Assembly (NCBI GenBank): GCA_963971405.1
Contig: OZ020484.1
Location: 6,014,001-6,078,000, forward strand
Reading direction: 5' to 3'
Length of the DNA: 64,000 bases
Origin: Psococerastis gibbosa
Lineage: Eukaryota > Arthropoda > Insecta > Psocodea > Psocidae
The notes beneath the pieces are model-generated. The model did not search any database, was not told the origin of the DNA, and saw only the letters and a program-made list of their open reading frames with translations. Positions 51,863 through 63,625 of this stretch are shown piece after piece. The first letter of the stretch is position 1. Every line of letters begins with the position of its first letter. Position numbers and translations under genes: made by a program.

Positions 51863-54800
51863 GTAAAGTAAAGTAAAGTAATTTTTTTAATTCCTTCAAA
51901 ATATAGAGTAACAATTATTTCATAAGTATAATAACAGTAGGAGGGGACCCTTTAGGACGAGCCTGTGCTGGGCCCCTTTTTAATATAGCTAATTGCTAAA
52001 ATTAAAAACTAAAAACTAAGATAAGCGAATAATAATTATTAAATCTTAGTTGCGATAACTAAACATGCAATACAATAAAAAACATGCTGACATTCTGGGT
52101 GGCTGTTGGGACAATAAAGGACGGTTTTTGTATATTTCAGGGTATTGGCTGAGTTGTTTTTTTAATTTTATCTTTGTAAATAGTTAGATTTAATGCTGAT
52201 TTAACTGATAGAGGGAGCAAATTGTAAGCTTTTTCTGAGAGAAAGGAGTGTGAACGCTGAAATAAAGTAGTTCTAAAAGTTGGGGTTCTGAGGCAGCTCT
52301 CTTCAGTCAATCTGGTTCCTTGTGAGTGTTGTATGTAGACTTCAGGAGTGTTGTGTGTGTATCTATATAGTAAGAGCTGTGTAATGTAGGTAGTTTCAAG
52401 TGTAGGTACTTGTAGGTCATTGAATAGAGTTCCAGATGGATGAAGGCGATGCTTACCCATAGCAACTTTTAGCACTGCTCTAAGAGCTACTATTATTGTC
52501 CTTAAGTGGCTATCAGCTGCACCTCCCCATCTAGGCTAGGATACCATACTGTAAAATTGTTTGTACTATTGCATAATACACCTGTCTGATTCCTTCCTTG
52601 TCAATTATATTTCTTAGTCGCCTGATTTGTATATTGTTTTTCTAACCCGCTGTGCTGTATTTAAAGCCTGCTGGTCCCAACGTAGGTATTGGTCTATTGT
52701 GACCCCAAGATATTTGTATTCACTCGTTCGCTTGATATGTTCACATTTACATGGCTTAGTAAGTTCGCAGCTATTCCTATGGAGTTGAACCTTTGATTCA
52801 GCTGGTTGTCCTGTTGATGCGGCACTGAACGTCATATATTCAGTTTTGGATATATTCAAGGTTAATAGGTTATCGTCCAGCCAGTTCTTAACTTCTGTAA
52901 GGGTGGATGCAGCCTTTTCGTGGACTTCTTTCCGATTTGGTCCGTGAAAGTACAGAATAGTATCATCGGCAAATCCTATGGCAGTGCAGTCGAAGTTAAT
53001 TTTGAGTAGCTCATTGATATATATCAAAAACAGGACTGGTCCTAACTTTTCCTTGTGGAACGCCATATGTTACATGAACTGTGTCACTTAGAGTACTGCT
53101 TGATGAATGATTTTCATTCGTTGAATGGATTTTTACTTGTTGCTGTCTGTTCTTCAGGCATGACGTAAGCAATTTATGACTTAGTCCCCGGAGCCCGGCT
53201 TGCTCGAGTTTCTCTCCAAGTATTAAAATTTTCGTGTGAGACTCTGTCGAATACTTTTTGCATATCTAAAAACACGCACAGTGGGTGTTGGCCGGAGTCG
53301 AGATGTTGGTATAGCAGTGCGGTAAGTTTAGAGAGTGCATCCTGTGTGCTTCGATTACTTCTGAATCCATATTGGTTTTCTGCAAAAAATGAGGTGCTTT
53401 CCAGGAAATTTACAACACGTTCCTTAATCGCCTTTTCAAATATCTTACTGATAATTGATGTGAGAGATATAGTTCTATAATTATTCATATCAGTTTTGTC
53501 ACCTTTTCTGTAAACTGGTGTAACTTGGGCCATTTCACAGATGTCAGGAAATTCTGCCTTGGTTAGAATCAGGTTTGTAATGTGTTTAAGCGGTTCTTGA
53601 ATATTCTCTGCATGTGTCTTGAGTATCCTTGCTGTGATTCCATCTGCCCCTGGAGCGGAATTACTTTTCGGTTGACTTATGTAGTTACGTATTTCTTGAT
53701 TGTCCGCTGGTGTGAGGTAATTTCTGTGGAGTAGGTAGCTGTTCTTTATCCTTTGGGAGAACGGATGTTTTTTTTTAAATTTCAAACCAAGCTTATCCCC
53801 ATTTCTTAATTAGGTGAGCAAAGCTGATGTCATCCAGGGCTTAAGCTTGGTGCGACTATTCGATGCAGTTTTTGTTTCTTCGCTTGATGTTATGTGTTTT
53901 TTCAATATCTCTATAAAGTTGTTTGAACTGCTGTTAACATCTTCTGTATTCATTACGTCATACCAATTTTCCGTGGTGAGCCTAGCATCCAAAATATTGT
54001 CATCAATGACTTTTTTTACTTTGAGTTTTTTTGTAGGCTTCAACGGTGGATTTCCGTGCTTGATTGTAAGTGCAACAGCGTAATGGTCCGTTACATTTGT
54101 GCGTATGACATAGCCTGTAGCTGTTACTGTTGCTGATGTGAAAAAATGGTCCAGACATTATTGGGAGTAGTGAGTGTCAACACGGGTGTATTCGTTAATT
54201 GCTGGGTGAAGTCCAGCAGATGCTACAATATCAAGGTAGGCTAGTTGTGTGTATCCTCTTGTGGGTTTTTTGTTAGAATGTTAATATTTATGTCTCCTGT
54301 CAGAGTGAAAACGTCTGCATTTGGTGTCGTTCGTAGATATTCCGCCATACTCTCATTAAAAAGCGTTGGTATTTCTGAGGGTGATCGGTAGATTGCTAAA
54401 AGTTGGTGCTGTTTGTTCTGGAACGAGAATGTAGTGATTGATGAGTTGCACCCTTGTATGTTCAGAGGTGTAAATGTAGCATTGAGTCCAGATCGGCAGA
54501 AGACAGCTACCCCATCGCATCTATTTTTTGAGGTATAATTGAAAAGGGTCAAAACCTTGTATATAGTAAATACTCCCATCCATCCCAGAATGCCAGGTTT
54601 CTGTTAATACAATTACATCCCAATTGATGCTTAGTGAAGACAATAAGATAATAAATTCATTGAAATTTCTGTTTATGCTTCTAATATTCATTTGGATTAT
54701 CATGAGATGTTCAGTTCTAAAATAAGATAATTCTAGTTTATTATCGCTAATAGTGGTTCTTATTACTTCATCGCTTTCAATTTCCTTCAATAAATCAATT
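51863..54800 (-). pseudogene. CR1-like LINE, 5-prime truncated
   Basis: Minus-strand pieces in order. Endonuclease start: IIQMNIRSINRNFNEFIILL and DVIVLTETW (54521-54790), then RCDGVAVFCRSGLNA and LTGDININIL (54241-54579). A linker follows (53810-54043). The reverse transcriptase (53174-53785) has SNSAPGADGITARILK, YRTISLTSIISKIFEKAI and QYGFRSNRSTQDALSKL. The palm IGFADDTILYFHG is at 52614-53066, with YKYLGVTIDQYLRWD. The C-terminal LFQRSHSFLSEKAYNLLP is at 52137-52475. It ends at a TAAAG repeat (51866-51885), in keeping with a LINE tail. At least five frame breaks. Confidence 0.88.
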
Positions 54801-54914
54801 TCCGCAATTCAATTTACACAATTCCATTGCCACATTTTGATTATAGACAACAAAATACAGTAGGCTATTTAGAGTGAGTAGGCCTATACGAAAAAATACC
54901 TAATAATGGTAACG

Positions 54915-55831
54915 TGTAGCGGGTAGTTGTTAAAAAAACGGCTCTTAGGCAACCCCCGCTCTGCGGGTAGCTCATCGGTAGGCAGGGCGTAGATTCTAGT
55001 GAATCAACCTAAGGCCTAATAAAATAAAATGTGGTACGGGTCATAATAAATATATTAATTAACCTATCTAACATTTCAAAATACAAATTATACCGGGTGT
55101 TAGTAAGTTACAATATTAAAAATCTTAAAAGTCTAAAATCATTAAAGTTGATTTTTGTGAATTATTTATTGATGATTCTTCAAAATTAATATAAGTAAAA
55201 TAAAGGAGTGAATACACCCACCGGAGTAATCCATCGGCTCTACTTCTTGTTCCTCCCAATATCGAGGACACCGGAAATGTCCACCTTTGGTAACCCCGGT
55301 TACTTAATTTCTATCCTTCCCTGGCACGATGGTCATATAAAATAAAGCTGCTGGAACTTGGAAGTGGGTGGATTTGGTGGGAAGGAAAAAGGGGGCCCTC
55401 CCCCTGCGCACACGGACTTAGCGTTGCCTCTGAGGAACAAAATATGAATGGTTAGGTTTAACGAGGAAGGTTTACTTACATAAAATGAAGTGCTACTTGG
55501 TCAATATTATATGTTTTGGAATGCTGCTTAAACTTAGGATAAAATAACTGTAACTTTTAATATGAAAAGGCTGAATTTACTGAAATAATTGAAAATAATT
55601 ACGAACCATTCTTCTGTGGTTGATGGCTGAATAATAAATGGCAAAATGGCGTCTCGTGAAAAGGGAAATTTTATGTCCATTGGCGCGAAGGGAGAACGTG
55701 TCGGAAGACGGAAGGCGGGAAATAGTTGGGATACAGTTCCAAGGCACTAGGGGTTAAATGAAAATGAAAAGAAGAATATCGTCGCACCAAGGCTTGGTGC
55801 GGCGTAGAAATAACGGGGAAAACCCGTTACA
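54915..55831 (-). repeat. 3-prime LTR of the intact gypsy element
   Basis: 917 bp, identical by inspection to 62705-63621. On the plus strand it starts TGTAGCGGGTAGTTG and ends ACCCGTTACA. The plus-strand left end contains GGGTAGCTCATCGGTAGGC, which resembles a tRNA A-box region. Confidence 0.97.
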
Positions 55832-56410
55832 ATCGCGTAAAACCCATGACACGAACGTGGCCGGAAAGGCGACTTCGTTGAGACAACAAAACAAGTAGAA
55901 AGGGTAAAACAACCAAACAAGAGCAAAACGGGAAATGGGCGCCAGCCAAAGAGGAACTCTGACAAAGAGACAGCAGTGAAAGGGAAAGGACGGGAAAAGA
56001 CCATGGTGCGGGAAGGAGTACAAAAATTACACTAAAAACGCGTCACACGCGTAAAACAAAAAAATGTTTCAGCGTGTGTACAATAAAAGGCATAATATGT
56101 GAACAATACAAGACAACACAAAATGCAGTGAACAATCGGAAACGCGCATCGCGCGTAAAACAATAAAAAAAATTAAGGACCCGTAACAAGTATGGAATAA
56201 CACCAAAAGAGAAAAAGGCAAATGAAATTGTAAACACTTGGGAACGAACAAAATCGAAATCCTCAAGAATAAGAACTTAAGAACTAGCCTATGCGAAAAA
56301 TCAAAGAAACCAGCGATGCTTCATAAATGAGCCAATCGAACAAAAACTAATATTAAAGGGTTAAAAGATGTGGAACTAACGCTATTAATTCTAAAAACAA
56401 AAGAGTAAAT
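55832..56410 (-). other. 3-prime untranslated region of the intact gypsy element
   Basis: Between the gag-pol stop and the 3-prime LTR. The bases next to the LTR (minus strand CATGGGTTTTACGCGAT) are not a classic polypurine tract. Open frames here overlap the LTR and look incidental. Confidence 0.7.
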
Positions 56411-59400
56411 TTAGACACAAACAGGTCTAAGTTGAGACACCGGCCATTTCCCCGCCGGCTCGCCGTTTAACTTCTGCAAGCTGTATTGGGTGTCCGAGAG
56501 TTTTTCAGCGACTTGAAATGGTCCAATGTATTTGGGACAAAATTTCTTCGTAATATCTTTGGCCGCCGAAGACAGAGCATGGTTGAGTCGCCACACCATT
56601 GTTCCCACAGTCAAAACAAGAGGCTTACGTTTCGTATTGTACGCCTCTGCTTGAGCATGTTTAGCTCGATTATGTGTGGTTATTATGGAGGCGTATATTT
56701 CCTTAATTTCACCTTGTAAAGCTTCATCATAGACTGGGGCATCAAATAACGCCAGGTCGGCGTGGTTGAGATTGGTCACAGCGTCCTGAAAGGCAGGGAG
56801 CTCACGACCAAGGAAGAGTTTTGCAGGGGAAAAACCTGTGGCGTCGCAGACAGTGGCTCGTAAGGCATAAGTCACCAGAGGTAAGTAACGCGACCATGTT
56901 TTATGATTTTCTGTGCTGAATATGGCCAGCACCGTCTTCAAAGTCCTTATCCAGCGCTCGGTGGGGTTTGCCGATGGGAAATAATGAGGAATAAACCTTA
57001 GCTTCGAATTGTAAGTCCCACAGAATTCCTTAAAAGCGCTAGAGGTGAACTGAGAGCCATTGTCGGATAGCCATGCCGATGGCGGTCCGTACTGGTACAC
57101 AACATGTGTGGTCAGAGCGGAGATAATTTTTACGGCTGTAATATGAGTTATAGGAACTGAGACAACCCAACGAGTACATGCTTCGACCGCAACCAAGATA
57201 TATTGATAGGCCTGTGATTTAGGAAGAGGACCCACTAGATCGATGTACCACAGAGCTCCAGGCTTCAGCATGGGCGGTTTAACCGTCATTAGCCCAGTGG
57301 GCGGCTTGTTACTGGCCTTGAACTGCTGACATGGGAAACATGCTTGAACGTAGCGACGAACGTCACTTGCTAGACATGGCCAATAATATAAATTTCGAAT
57401 GCGTTTTGTAGTCTTGTTATGATTCATGTGTCCCCCTTGGGGAGTATCATGGTATTCCTTAATGATGTCAAGACGAACATCAGTGGGTACAACTAAGCGA
57501 AGGTCGGAACCTACCAACTTATACAAAAACTCATCCCGGAATGTAAAAAGCGGGTAATCTTGCGGGGTTTTAGACACTTTGCCCCTCAAATCGTGGTACC
57601 AGGTATCATTAGAATTTTTAATTCTTTCGGGATACAAAGTAGAAGGAATCGGTACAAAAGCTGCTGCCATGATTGAAACGCGAGAAAGAGCGTCAGGGAC
57701 AACATTAAGGCTACCTTTTCGATGTACTACATCGAAATCGTATTGTGCCAAGGTCGTGATCCAACGGCTGACTCTACCTGAGGGTGTGTCCAACTTGCTG
57801 AGCCAGCGAAGCGCTTCATGATCGGTAATGACCGTAAAACGTGTCCCATAGAGGTATTGACGAAACGAAGTAATACCATGGATGACCGCAAGAAGCTCCT
57901 TTTCCGTCACGGAGTAGTTGCGCTGAGCCGGACCCAGAGTCTTCGAGGTATACGCCACAACCCTTTCCTGTCCATCGATCATTTGTGTAAGAACGCCTCC
58001 CAAAGCAACATCTGAAGCGTCTACTGCCAAAGTAAAAGGGAGATCAAAACGAGGGCACGCCAAGATTGGCTTGCTAATCAGTTTATCCTTTAGGGTTTCG
58101 AATGCCAACCGTTCCTCGTTGCCCCAAAGGAAAGGCGTGTCTTTCCGCAACAAATTGTTCAAAGGGCGCGCCACATCTGAGAATTGGTCGATAAACCGCC
58201 GATACCAGCCAGCCAAACCAAGGAAAGCTCGGACTTCACGCTGATTTCGGGGTGTGGGGTACCGGGATATTGCCGTGATTTTGTCCTCCGACATTTTGAT
58301 ATCTCCACCACCGACAACGTATCCCAAATATTCTGTTTCCGCCGAGAGAAACTTGGATTTTTTCCAGTTCAACTGGAGGTCAGCATTGCGTAGCAACTCA
58401 AGAACTATATTAACGTGGCGGACATGTTCGTCAAAGGTGGCGCTGTAGATGCATAGGTCATCCAAGTAGGTGAAGGCGAAGGCCTGAGCAGGTCGTAGAA
58501 TTTTTTCCAGGATGGCCTGGAATGAGCCGGGCAGTGTGGCTAGGCCAAATGGCGCGTAGACCCATTCAAAGTGACCCATGGATGCAACCGTAAATGCAGT
58601 CATGTATCTCGACGAGGCTTCTAGGCGCACCTGATGGAAGCCCTGTAATAAATCTAGAGTCGTTAGGAACTGAGCATCCTTCAACTTATCTAACAAATCA
58701 TGGATGCGTGGAAGTGGCTGCCCCGATGTGCGGCAAGCCTTGTTGGCATCTCGGTAATCCACGCAGATACGGTGACTGCCATCCTTCTTCCGCGCCAGAA
58801 CCAAACGTGAACTCCAAGGGCTGTCCGAATATTGAATTATTCCCTTGTCAAGGAGTTTTTGAATTTCTTCTTTCACATACTCCATGATTGGCGGAGAAAA
58901 TGTGGAATAACGGTGTTTCACGGGAGCAATGTCCGTGCGAGGGTACAGTCTGTGCTCACCTACGTTACATTGTCCCGGAGAGTCAGCGAAACGCTCCTTC
59001 CAATGTCGCAGGAGCTCATTGAATTCTTTAGATTGATCATCGGAAAGTATCGGATGATTAAAAACAATATCTGTGTGAGCTTCCGGAGGTGCCAGAGGGC
59101 TCACAGCGTCGTGTACATCTGGATCGAGGTCAGCTGATGACGCTTCAATGGCTAGGTGAAGGGAGTCCAACTGATGGAGCCTAGCTCGAACAGGGGACCC
59201 TTGAACTAGAAAAATCACAGCATCCTCGGTAAATTGTAATGTGGCCTGTAATTCTCTCAATGTATTGACGCCAATGATACAGTCCTGCGCCAAATTTGCC
59301 ACAAATAGGCATTTGCCGAACCATGTCGCGGGAGTCTCATCCGTCTCGATGACCAAATGAAGATCTGCCTCCGCAACTAGCCCAGAGTGAGCCCCATTAG

Positions 59401-61096
59401 CCACTACAATCATTCCATTACGAGGGCGAATGGTAAACCCTAAAGCTTCCAGCTGAGGAATCAGCCTGGCTGATAACGCCGTGTCGGTACAACCGGTGTC
59501 AACCAGGGAAGTCAAGGACAGAGACGAACATTGTCCTGCAATGGCCAATTTCAAATAAAAACGTTGGTGTTCAGGTTCTCTGGAGGGAATTCCTGCTGCG
59601 TCTGCCTGAGGTAGCTGAGGCGAGCCGGAGCCCGTTGAAGCTTCTGCGACTGCCAAAGCACGCTGTGCCTCTGCCAAAAGCCGCTGCATGTCATGAACTT
59701 TTTGGCGTAAGCCGCTAACATCTTTTCGAGAGCATGTAGGGCATGAAGCAAATGTCGTACTAGATGCACCACATCGGAAACAAAAAGGACGAGCCGTTGT
59801 CGGACAGTCTGAAGAGCCATGACTATTCGATTTACAGCCCGCGCAAGATCGTTTTGCCATAGCCCGTGGAGGGGGTCCCTTCTTCTTAATAAGAGTTTTA
59901 GACAAACCTGAGTTGTTCGGAGACGCTGATTCCATTTGTGAAGTTGGCCTTTGAATCAGGGGGGCAACCGGTTCAACCACTGGTTCAATCGGTGCTAGCT
60001 TGCTGGTAGTTGGTCGTTGGGAATTCCTTCGCCGCTCGGCATCGCCATATAAAGGGTGGGCAAGGAGTTCTTCAGTCGGAGCTACGTAGGTGTTTTTCCG
60101 CTCCATTGCAATCTCCAGCGAGCGCGCATGGCGCTCTAGGTCTTGCATCGTCAGGTTCTCTGGGGAGACGCGGAGAGAAAGCCTTTCAAAAAGGCGTGGG
60201 TGGCAGTTCTCCCAGAGAAGAGAAACAATTTCCTCTTGCGGAAGAGGTCTGGCCAAATCATTGTTCAGCAGACAAATAAAGGTGGAAAATTCCGCGAATG
60301 ATTCTTTCGGACCCTGTTTGCGGGAATATAGGTTTGCCCGCTTTGTGAGGTCGCTTTCAGTAGAGCCATAAGTCAGTTTCATATCACCTAACAGGGTAGG
60401 CCAGTCCTGATATAAGTGTTTCCGCAGACGGAACCATTGGGCCGCTGGGCCACTTAATGCCTGTCCGACTACGCGAACCTTGTCAGGAAACGATAAGGGT
60501 AAAGAAGAAAAAAGGTCCTCAATACGTCGAGCAAACAATTCAAAACTTTCAGAGGGCCTGCCGGAGAAAGAAATGGATCGAGCCGCGAGCTCTTGGAATA
60601 CCTCCTTTAGAGCCCGGTGTGACGTGCTGGACGAATTGGTAAAGGTGTCACAGATTTTGGAAAGAGTTGCCTCAAAGGTGGCCACTAGCAAAGCAGAAGG
60701 GTCTGCAGCTGGAGTTGGAATCGGCACCATAGACGAAATGGGCAAAGCGGAACCACCCGAAAATGGTCCACTGTTAGAAGACGAGGGCACCGTTACTATT
60801 GGGAGAGAAACGTTGTGCGTAACCGGCAATGAGGGTCTTCTAGGAGGAGACGGGTCCCGGGAAGGAATATTCCCACTGCCCGAAAATGAGCCATCGGGAT
60901 CACTAGCTTGTAGTCTGCGAGGTATATCACCTGTAGTGGACACATGGTTGCGAATACGACGGCGTAAAGCCGCTATGCTACCCTCTGATGATAGCCCTAA
61001 ATCAGTAGCAATATCGATCAGCTCGTCAAACGAAACGAGCTGCAGCTGGCGACTAATGCCGCAAAATCCTGTATTGAATTGGTTCATATTTATCAA
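56411..61096 (-). CDS. Ty3/gypsy gag-pol polyprotein, 1561 codons, intact
   Basis: One uninterrupted frame. Gag covers about residues 1-460, with a Pro/Ser-rich N-terminal part, a capsid-like region (PSESFELFARRIEDLF) and Cys clusters CAGCKSNSHGSSDC and CFRCGASSTTFASC near 417-440. A short coiled-coil-like LRQKVHDMQRLLAEAQRALA follows. Protease SLVDTGCTDTALS lies near 532. The reverse transcriptase has ICVDYRDANK, LTTLDLLQGFHQVRLE and the palm FTYLDDLCIYS near 879. RNase H shows LAVDASDVALGGVLTQ, ITDHEALRWL and VPDALSR. Integrase has a zinc finger HDTPQGGHMNHNKT...CFPCQQF, DLVGPLPKS, WLSDNGSQFTSS and NPTERWIRTLK, then a GPF end module (KYIGPFQVAEKL). All catalytic residues are in place. The ATG at 61096 follows the 1.6-kb leader. 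Confidence 0.98.
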   Translation of the reverse strand: MINMNQFNTGFCGISRQLQLVSFDELIDIATDLGLSSEGSIAALRRRIRNHVSTTGDIPRRLQASDPDGSFSGSGNIPSRDPSPPRRPSLPVTHNVSLPIVTVPSSSNSGPFSGGSALPISSMVPIPTPAADPSALLVATFEATLSKICDTFTNSSSTSHRALKEVFQELAARSISFSGRPSESFELFARRIEDLFSSLPLSFPDKVRVVGQALSGPAAQWFRLRKHLYQDWPTLLGDMKLTYGSTESDLTKRANLYSRKQGPKESFAEFSTFICLLNNDLARPLPQEEIVSLLWENCHPRLFERLSLRVSPENLTMQDLERHARSLEIAMERKNTYVAPTEELLAHPLYGDAERRRNSQRPTTSKLAPIEPVVEPVAPLIQRPTSQMESASPNNSGLSKTLIKKKGPPPRAMAKRSCAGCKSNSHGSSDCPTTARPFCFRCGASSTTFASCPTCSRKDVSGLRQKVHDMQRLLAEAQRALAVAEASTGSGSPQLPQADAAGIPSREPEHQRFYLKLAIAGQCSSLSLTSLVDTGCTDTALSARLIPQLEALGFTIRPRNGMIVVANGAHSGLVAEADLHLVIETDETPATWFGKCLFVANLAQDCIIGVNTLRELQATLQFTEDAVIFLVQGSPVRARLHQLDSLHLAIEASSADLDPDVHDAVSPLAPPEAHTDIVFNHPILSDDQSKEFNELLRHWKERFADSPGQCNVGEHRLYPRTDIAPVKHRYSTFSPPIMEYVKEEIQKLLDKGIIQYSDSPWSSRLVLARKKDGSHRICVDYRDANKACRTSGQPLPRIHDLLDKLKDAQFLTTLDLLQGFHQVRLEASSRYMTAFTVASMGHFEWVYAPFGLATLPGSFQAILEKILRPAQAFAFTYLDDLCIYSATFDEHVRHVNIVLELLRNADLQLNWKKSKFLSAETEYLGYVVGGGDIKMSEDKITAISRYPTPRNQREVRAFLGLAGWYRRFIDQFSDVARPLNNLLRKDTPFLWGNEERLAFETLKDKLISKPILACPRFDLPFTLAVDASDVALGGVLTQMIDGQERVVAYTSKTLGPAQRNYSVTEKELLAVIHGITSFRQYLYGTRFTVITDHEALRWLSKLDTPSGRVSRWITTLAQYDFDVVHRKGSLNVVPDALSRVSIMAAAFVPIPSTLYPERIKNSNDTWYHDLRGKVSKTPQDYPLFTFRDEFLYKLVGSDLRLVVPTDVRLDIIKEYHDTPQGGHMNHNKTTKRIRNLYYWPCLASDVRRYVQACFPCQQFKASNKPPTGLMTVKPPMLKPGALWYIDLVGPLPKSQAYQYILVAVEACTRWVVSVPITHITAVKIISALTTHVVYQYGPPSAWLSDNGSQFTSSAFKEFCGTYNSKLRFIPHYFPSANPTERWIRTLKTVLAIFSTENHKTWSRYLPLVTYALRATVCDATGFSPAKLFLGRELPAFQDAVTNLNHADLALFDAPVYDEALQGEIKEIYASIITTHNRAKHAQAEAYNTKRKPLVLTVGTMVWRLNHALSSAAKDITKKFCPKYIGPFQVAEKLSDTQYSLQKLNGEPAGKWPVSQLRPVCV

Positions 61097-62689
61097 ATAG
61101 CGTGGGGATACAGCCCCCTTAATCTAATCCACCAGAAAATAAAATAAAAATTAGAATAACATATAACCAGGAAAGTGTGCAACAGGGAAAAACATCCAGA
61201 CGGTACAATTGAAAACAAACCTAAACCAGCAAAAAGTACTCACCAAATCCCACATTTGGAATCATAAACAAAAAGGACCGGAAAAGAACAGGGCAGGAAA
61301 AGAACAAAAGAAAACCTTTAAAAAGGGACACTAAAAACTCTGGAAGACCGTCGACTGTCTCCAAGAACCTCACCGTGTCGAAGGTGAAAACGGTAACCCC
61401 GCGCGAAGGTACCTAAGGAAAAGACTGAGAGTCTGGAAATATTCATAGGAAATAACTACGCAGGTGGAAGAAGTTAACTGATAGTCTACGTGACAATCCG
61501 TGACCGAAAACTAACATGACTGTCAACTACAATCCCTGCAAGAACGGGGTGTGAGGCCTTCCACCTGGGCGGAAACCCTAAAACAGAGAGACTGGTAAAA
61601 CAAACTGAAGTGGATACAAGAGAAAAAAAATATCTATCATAAAACATTATGCTACTTCAGTCAAATAAATGCGAAACCGTGGCGAGACTATAGAAGAATT
61701 ACGAAATAGGGAAAACTGAACATCGAAACTACCTAGCTAGTACACTAGCATAGAGCATAGCTGGAGAAACCCATTCATTCACAAAACAAATTAAATTACC
61801 ACCAGTACTTTCTAATGAGAACCCCCCAAAACTAGAGACCCATGTCAAAAGTAAAGTAGTGGCTAGCATAGAATGCCATAATAGTGAAAAAATAAAAATA
61901 AAAACCTAATTCTTTACAACAGTTTACAAATTGTACCGACCCAACAATAAAAGTAGAAACAGTATTCCCTGAAGCAAAAATCTTGTACCTACAAGCATTA
62001 AATAAAATCTTACAACTAGCTGAAAGAAAGTGCCAACAGAAACATTAAAATATTCATTGTCACACAAAAACCATAAATGAAAGTAATCATGTTGTTTGCC
62101 AAGGAGGTTAAAATGATCTTCTCAATATTTGAAAAGTAATAGGAAGGCATATTTGCCGTAATGTTTGAGAAAAAAAAACTAAATAATTTTGTGAATTGTA
62201 ATGACCACGTACCTTAAAAACGCAACAAATATCACAAAGCACTACACGGCACACCCATCCAATGATACAATTTTTTAACTTAAAGCCAAAATTAAATATT
62301 ATAAAATATTTTTGAAATAGACAATTATTGTCAACAATAAAATCAAAACAAGCGCCATTTTCTTAAACATTAAATATCGAAATCCTAGTAGGGAAATTTG
62401 TCATCATGTTTGTCGCCAAAATGCGAAAACAAACTTTTACATTATAAGAAAATAAAATGGCGGATAAAAATTAAAATTTCAGAAGTCAAACTAATATGAA
62501 AAATGACACGTGTGAAGAGAAAATTAAGTAACAATACACACAAGTAACCTGAAAAAGTTAGAAATAGAATTATAACATAGGATATAGGGTGCCAAATGTG
62601 CCATGAAATTCTGATGCACTAACTTACTGACATTTATTATTATCACAAACTGGAAAAAGTTCAAAACGTTATGTTAAAATAGACAATGT
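61097..62689 (-). other. leader region of the intact gypsy element
   Basis: About 1.6 kb between primer site and gag ATG, AT-rich, without a long ORF on either strand. It presumably holds the packaging signal. Length is on the long side for a gypsy leader. Confidence 0.7.
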
Positions 62690-62702
62690 ACGTTGGGCGC
62701 CA
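62690..62702 (-). other. primer-binding site, tRNA-Lys type
   Basis: The minus strand reads TGGCGCCCAACGT two bases after the 5-prime LTR. These 13 bases are the exact complement of the 3-prime end of metazoan tRNA-Lys(CUU), which ends ACGTTGGGCGCCA. Confidence 0.88.
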
Positions 62703-62704
62703 AA

Positions 62705-63621
62705 TGTAGCGGGTAGTTGTTAAAAAAACGGCTCTTAGGCAACCCCCGCTCTGCGGGTAGCTCATCGGTAGGCAGGGCGTAGATTCTAGTGAATCAACCT
62801 AAGGCCTAATAAAATAAAATGTGGTACGGGTCATAATAAATATATTAATTAACCTATCTAACATTTCAAAATACAAATTATACCGGGTGTTAGTAAGTTA
62901 CAATATTAAAAATCTTAAAAGTCTAAAATCATTAAAGTTGATTTTTGTGAATTATTTATTGATGATTCTTCAAAATTAATATAAGTAAAATAAAGGAGTG
63001 AATACACCCACCGGAGTAATCCATCGGCTCTACTTCTTGTTCCTCCCAATATCGAGGACACCGGAAATGTCCACCTTTGGTAACCCCGGTTACTTAATTT
63101 CTATCCTTCCCTGGCACGATGGTCATATAAAATAAAGCTGCTGGAACTTGGAAGTGGGTGGATTTGGTGGGAAGGAAAAAGGGGGCCCTCCCCCTGCGCA
63201 CACGGACTTAGCGTTGCCTCTGAGGAACAAAATATGAATGGTTAGGTTTAACGAGGAAGGTTTACTTACATAAAATGAAGTGCTACTTGGTCAATATTAT
63301 ATGTTTTGGAATGCTGCTTAAACTTAGGATAAAATAACTGTAACTTTTAATATGAAAAGGCTGAATTTACTGAAATAATTGAAAATAATTACGAACCATT
63401 CTTCTGTGGTTGATGGCTGAATAATAAATGGCAAAATGGCGTCTCGTGAAAAGGGAAATTTTATGTCCATTGGCGCGAAGGGAGAACGTGTCGGAAGACG
63501 GAAGGCGGGAAATAGTTGGGATACAGTTCCAAGGCACTAGGGGTTAAATGAAAATGAAAAGAAGAATATCGTCGCACCAAGGCTTGGTGCGGCGTAGAAA
63601 TAACGGGGAAAACCCGTTACA
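62705..63621 (-). repeat. 5-prime LTR of the intact gypsy element
   Basis: 917 bp, identical by inspection to 54915-55831. It carries the element promoter and is followed by the AACG target duplication at 63622-63625. Confidence 0.97.
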
Positions 63622-63625
63622 AACG

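Larger units (their letters stand above)
54915..63621 (-). mobile_element. complete Ty3/gypsy LTR retrotransposon
   Basis: 8.7 kb on the minus strand, flanked by AACG target duplications (54911-54914 and 63622-63625). LTRs are 917 bp each, TGT...ACA, and I found no difference between them line by line. A tRNA-Lys-type primer site, a 1.6-kb leader, one intact 1561-codon gag-pol and a 0.6-kb 3-prime region complete it. There is no env. It is the only element here without visible damage. Identical LTRs imply a recent insertion. Confidence 0.97.

Noticed and set aside
54960-55010. tRNA gene
   Set aside because: Only an A-box-like segment is present, with no cloverleaf or B-box, and it is repeated exactly in both LTRs.
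55747-56023. Two overlapping minus-strand frames of 85-89 codons
   Set aside because: They overlap the LTR and 3-prime region of the gypsy element, have no Env-like features (no furin site, no anchor after an ectodomain), and are hydrophobic by base composition.
60480-61100. 206-codon open frame on the plus strand
   Set aside because: It lies fully antisense to the gag part of the intact gypsy gag-pol and has no recognisable domain; a shadow of the real frame.
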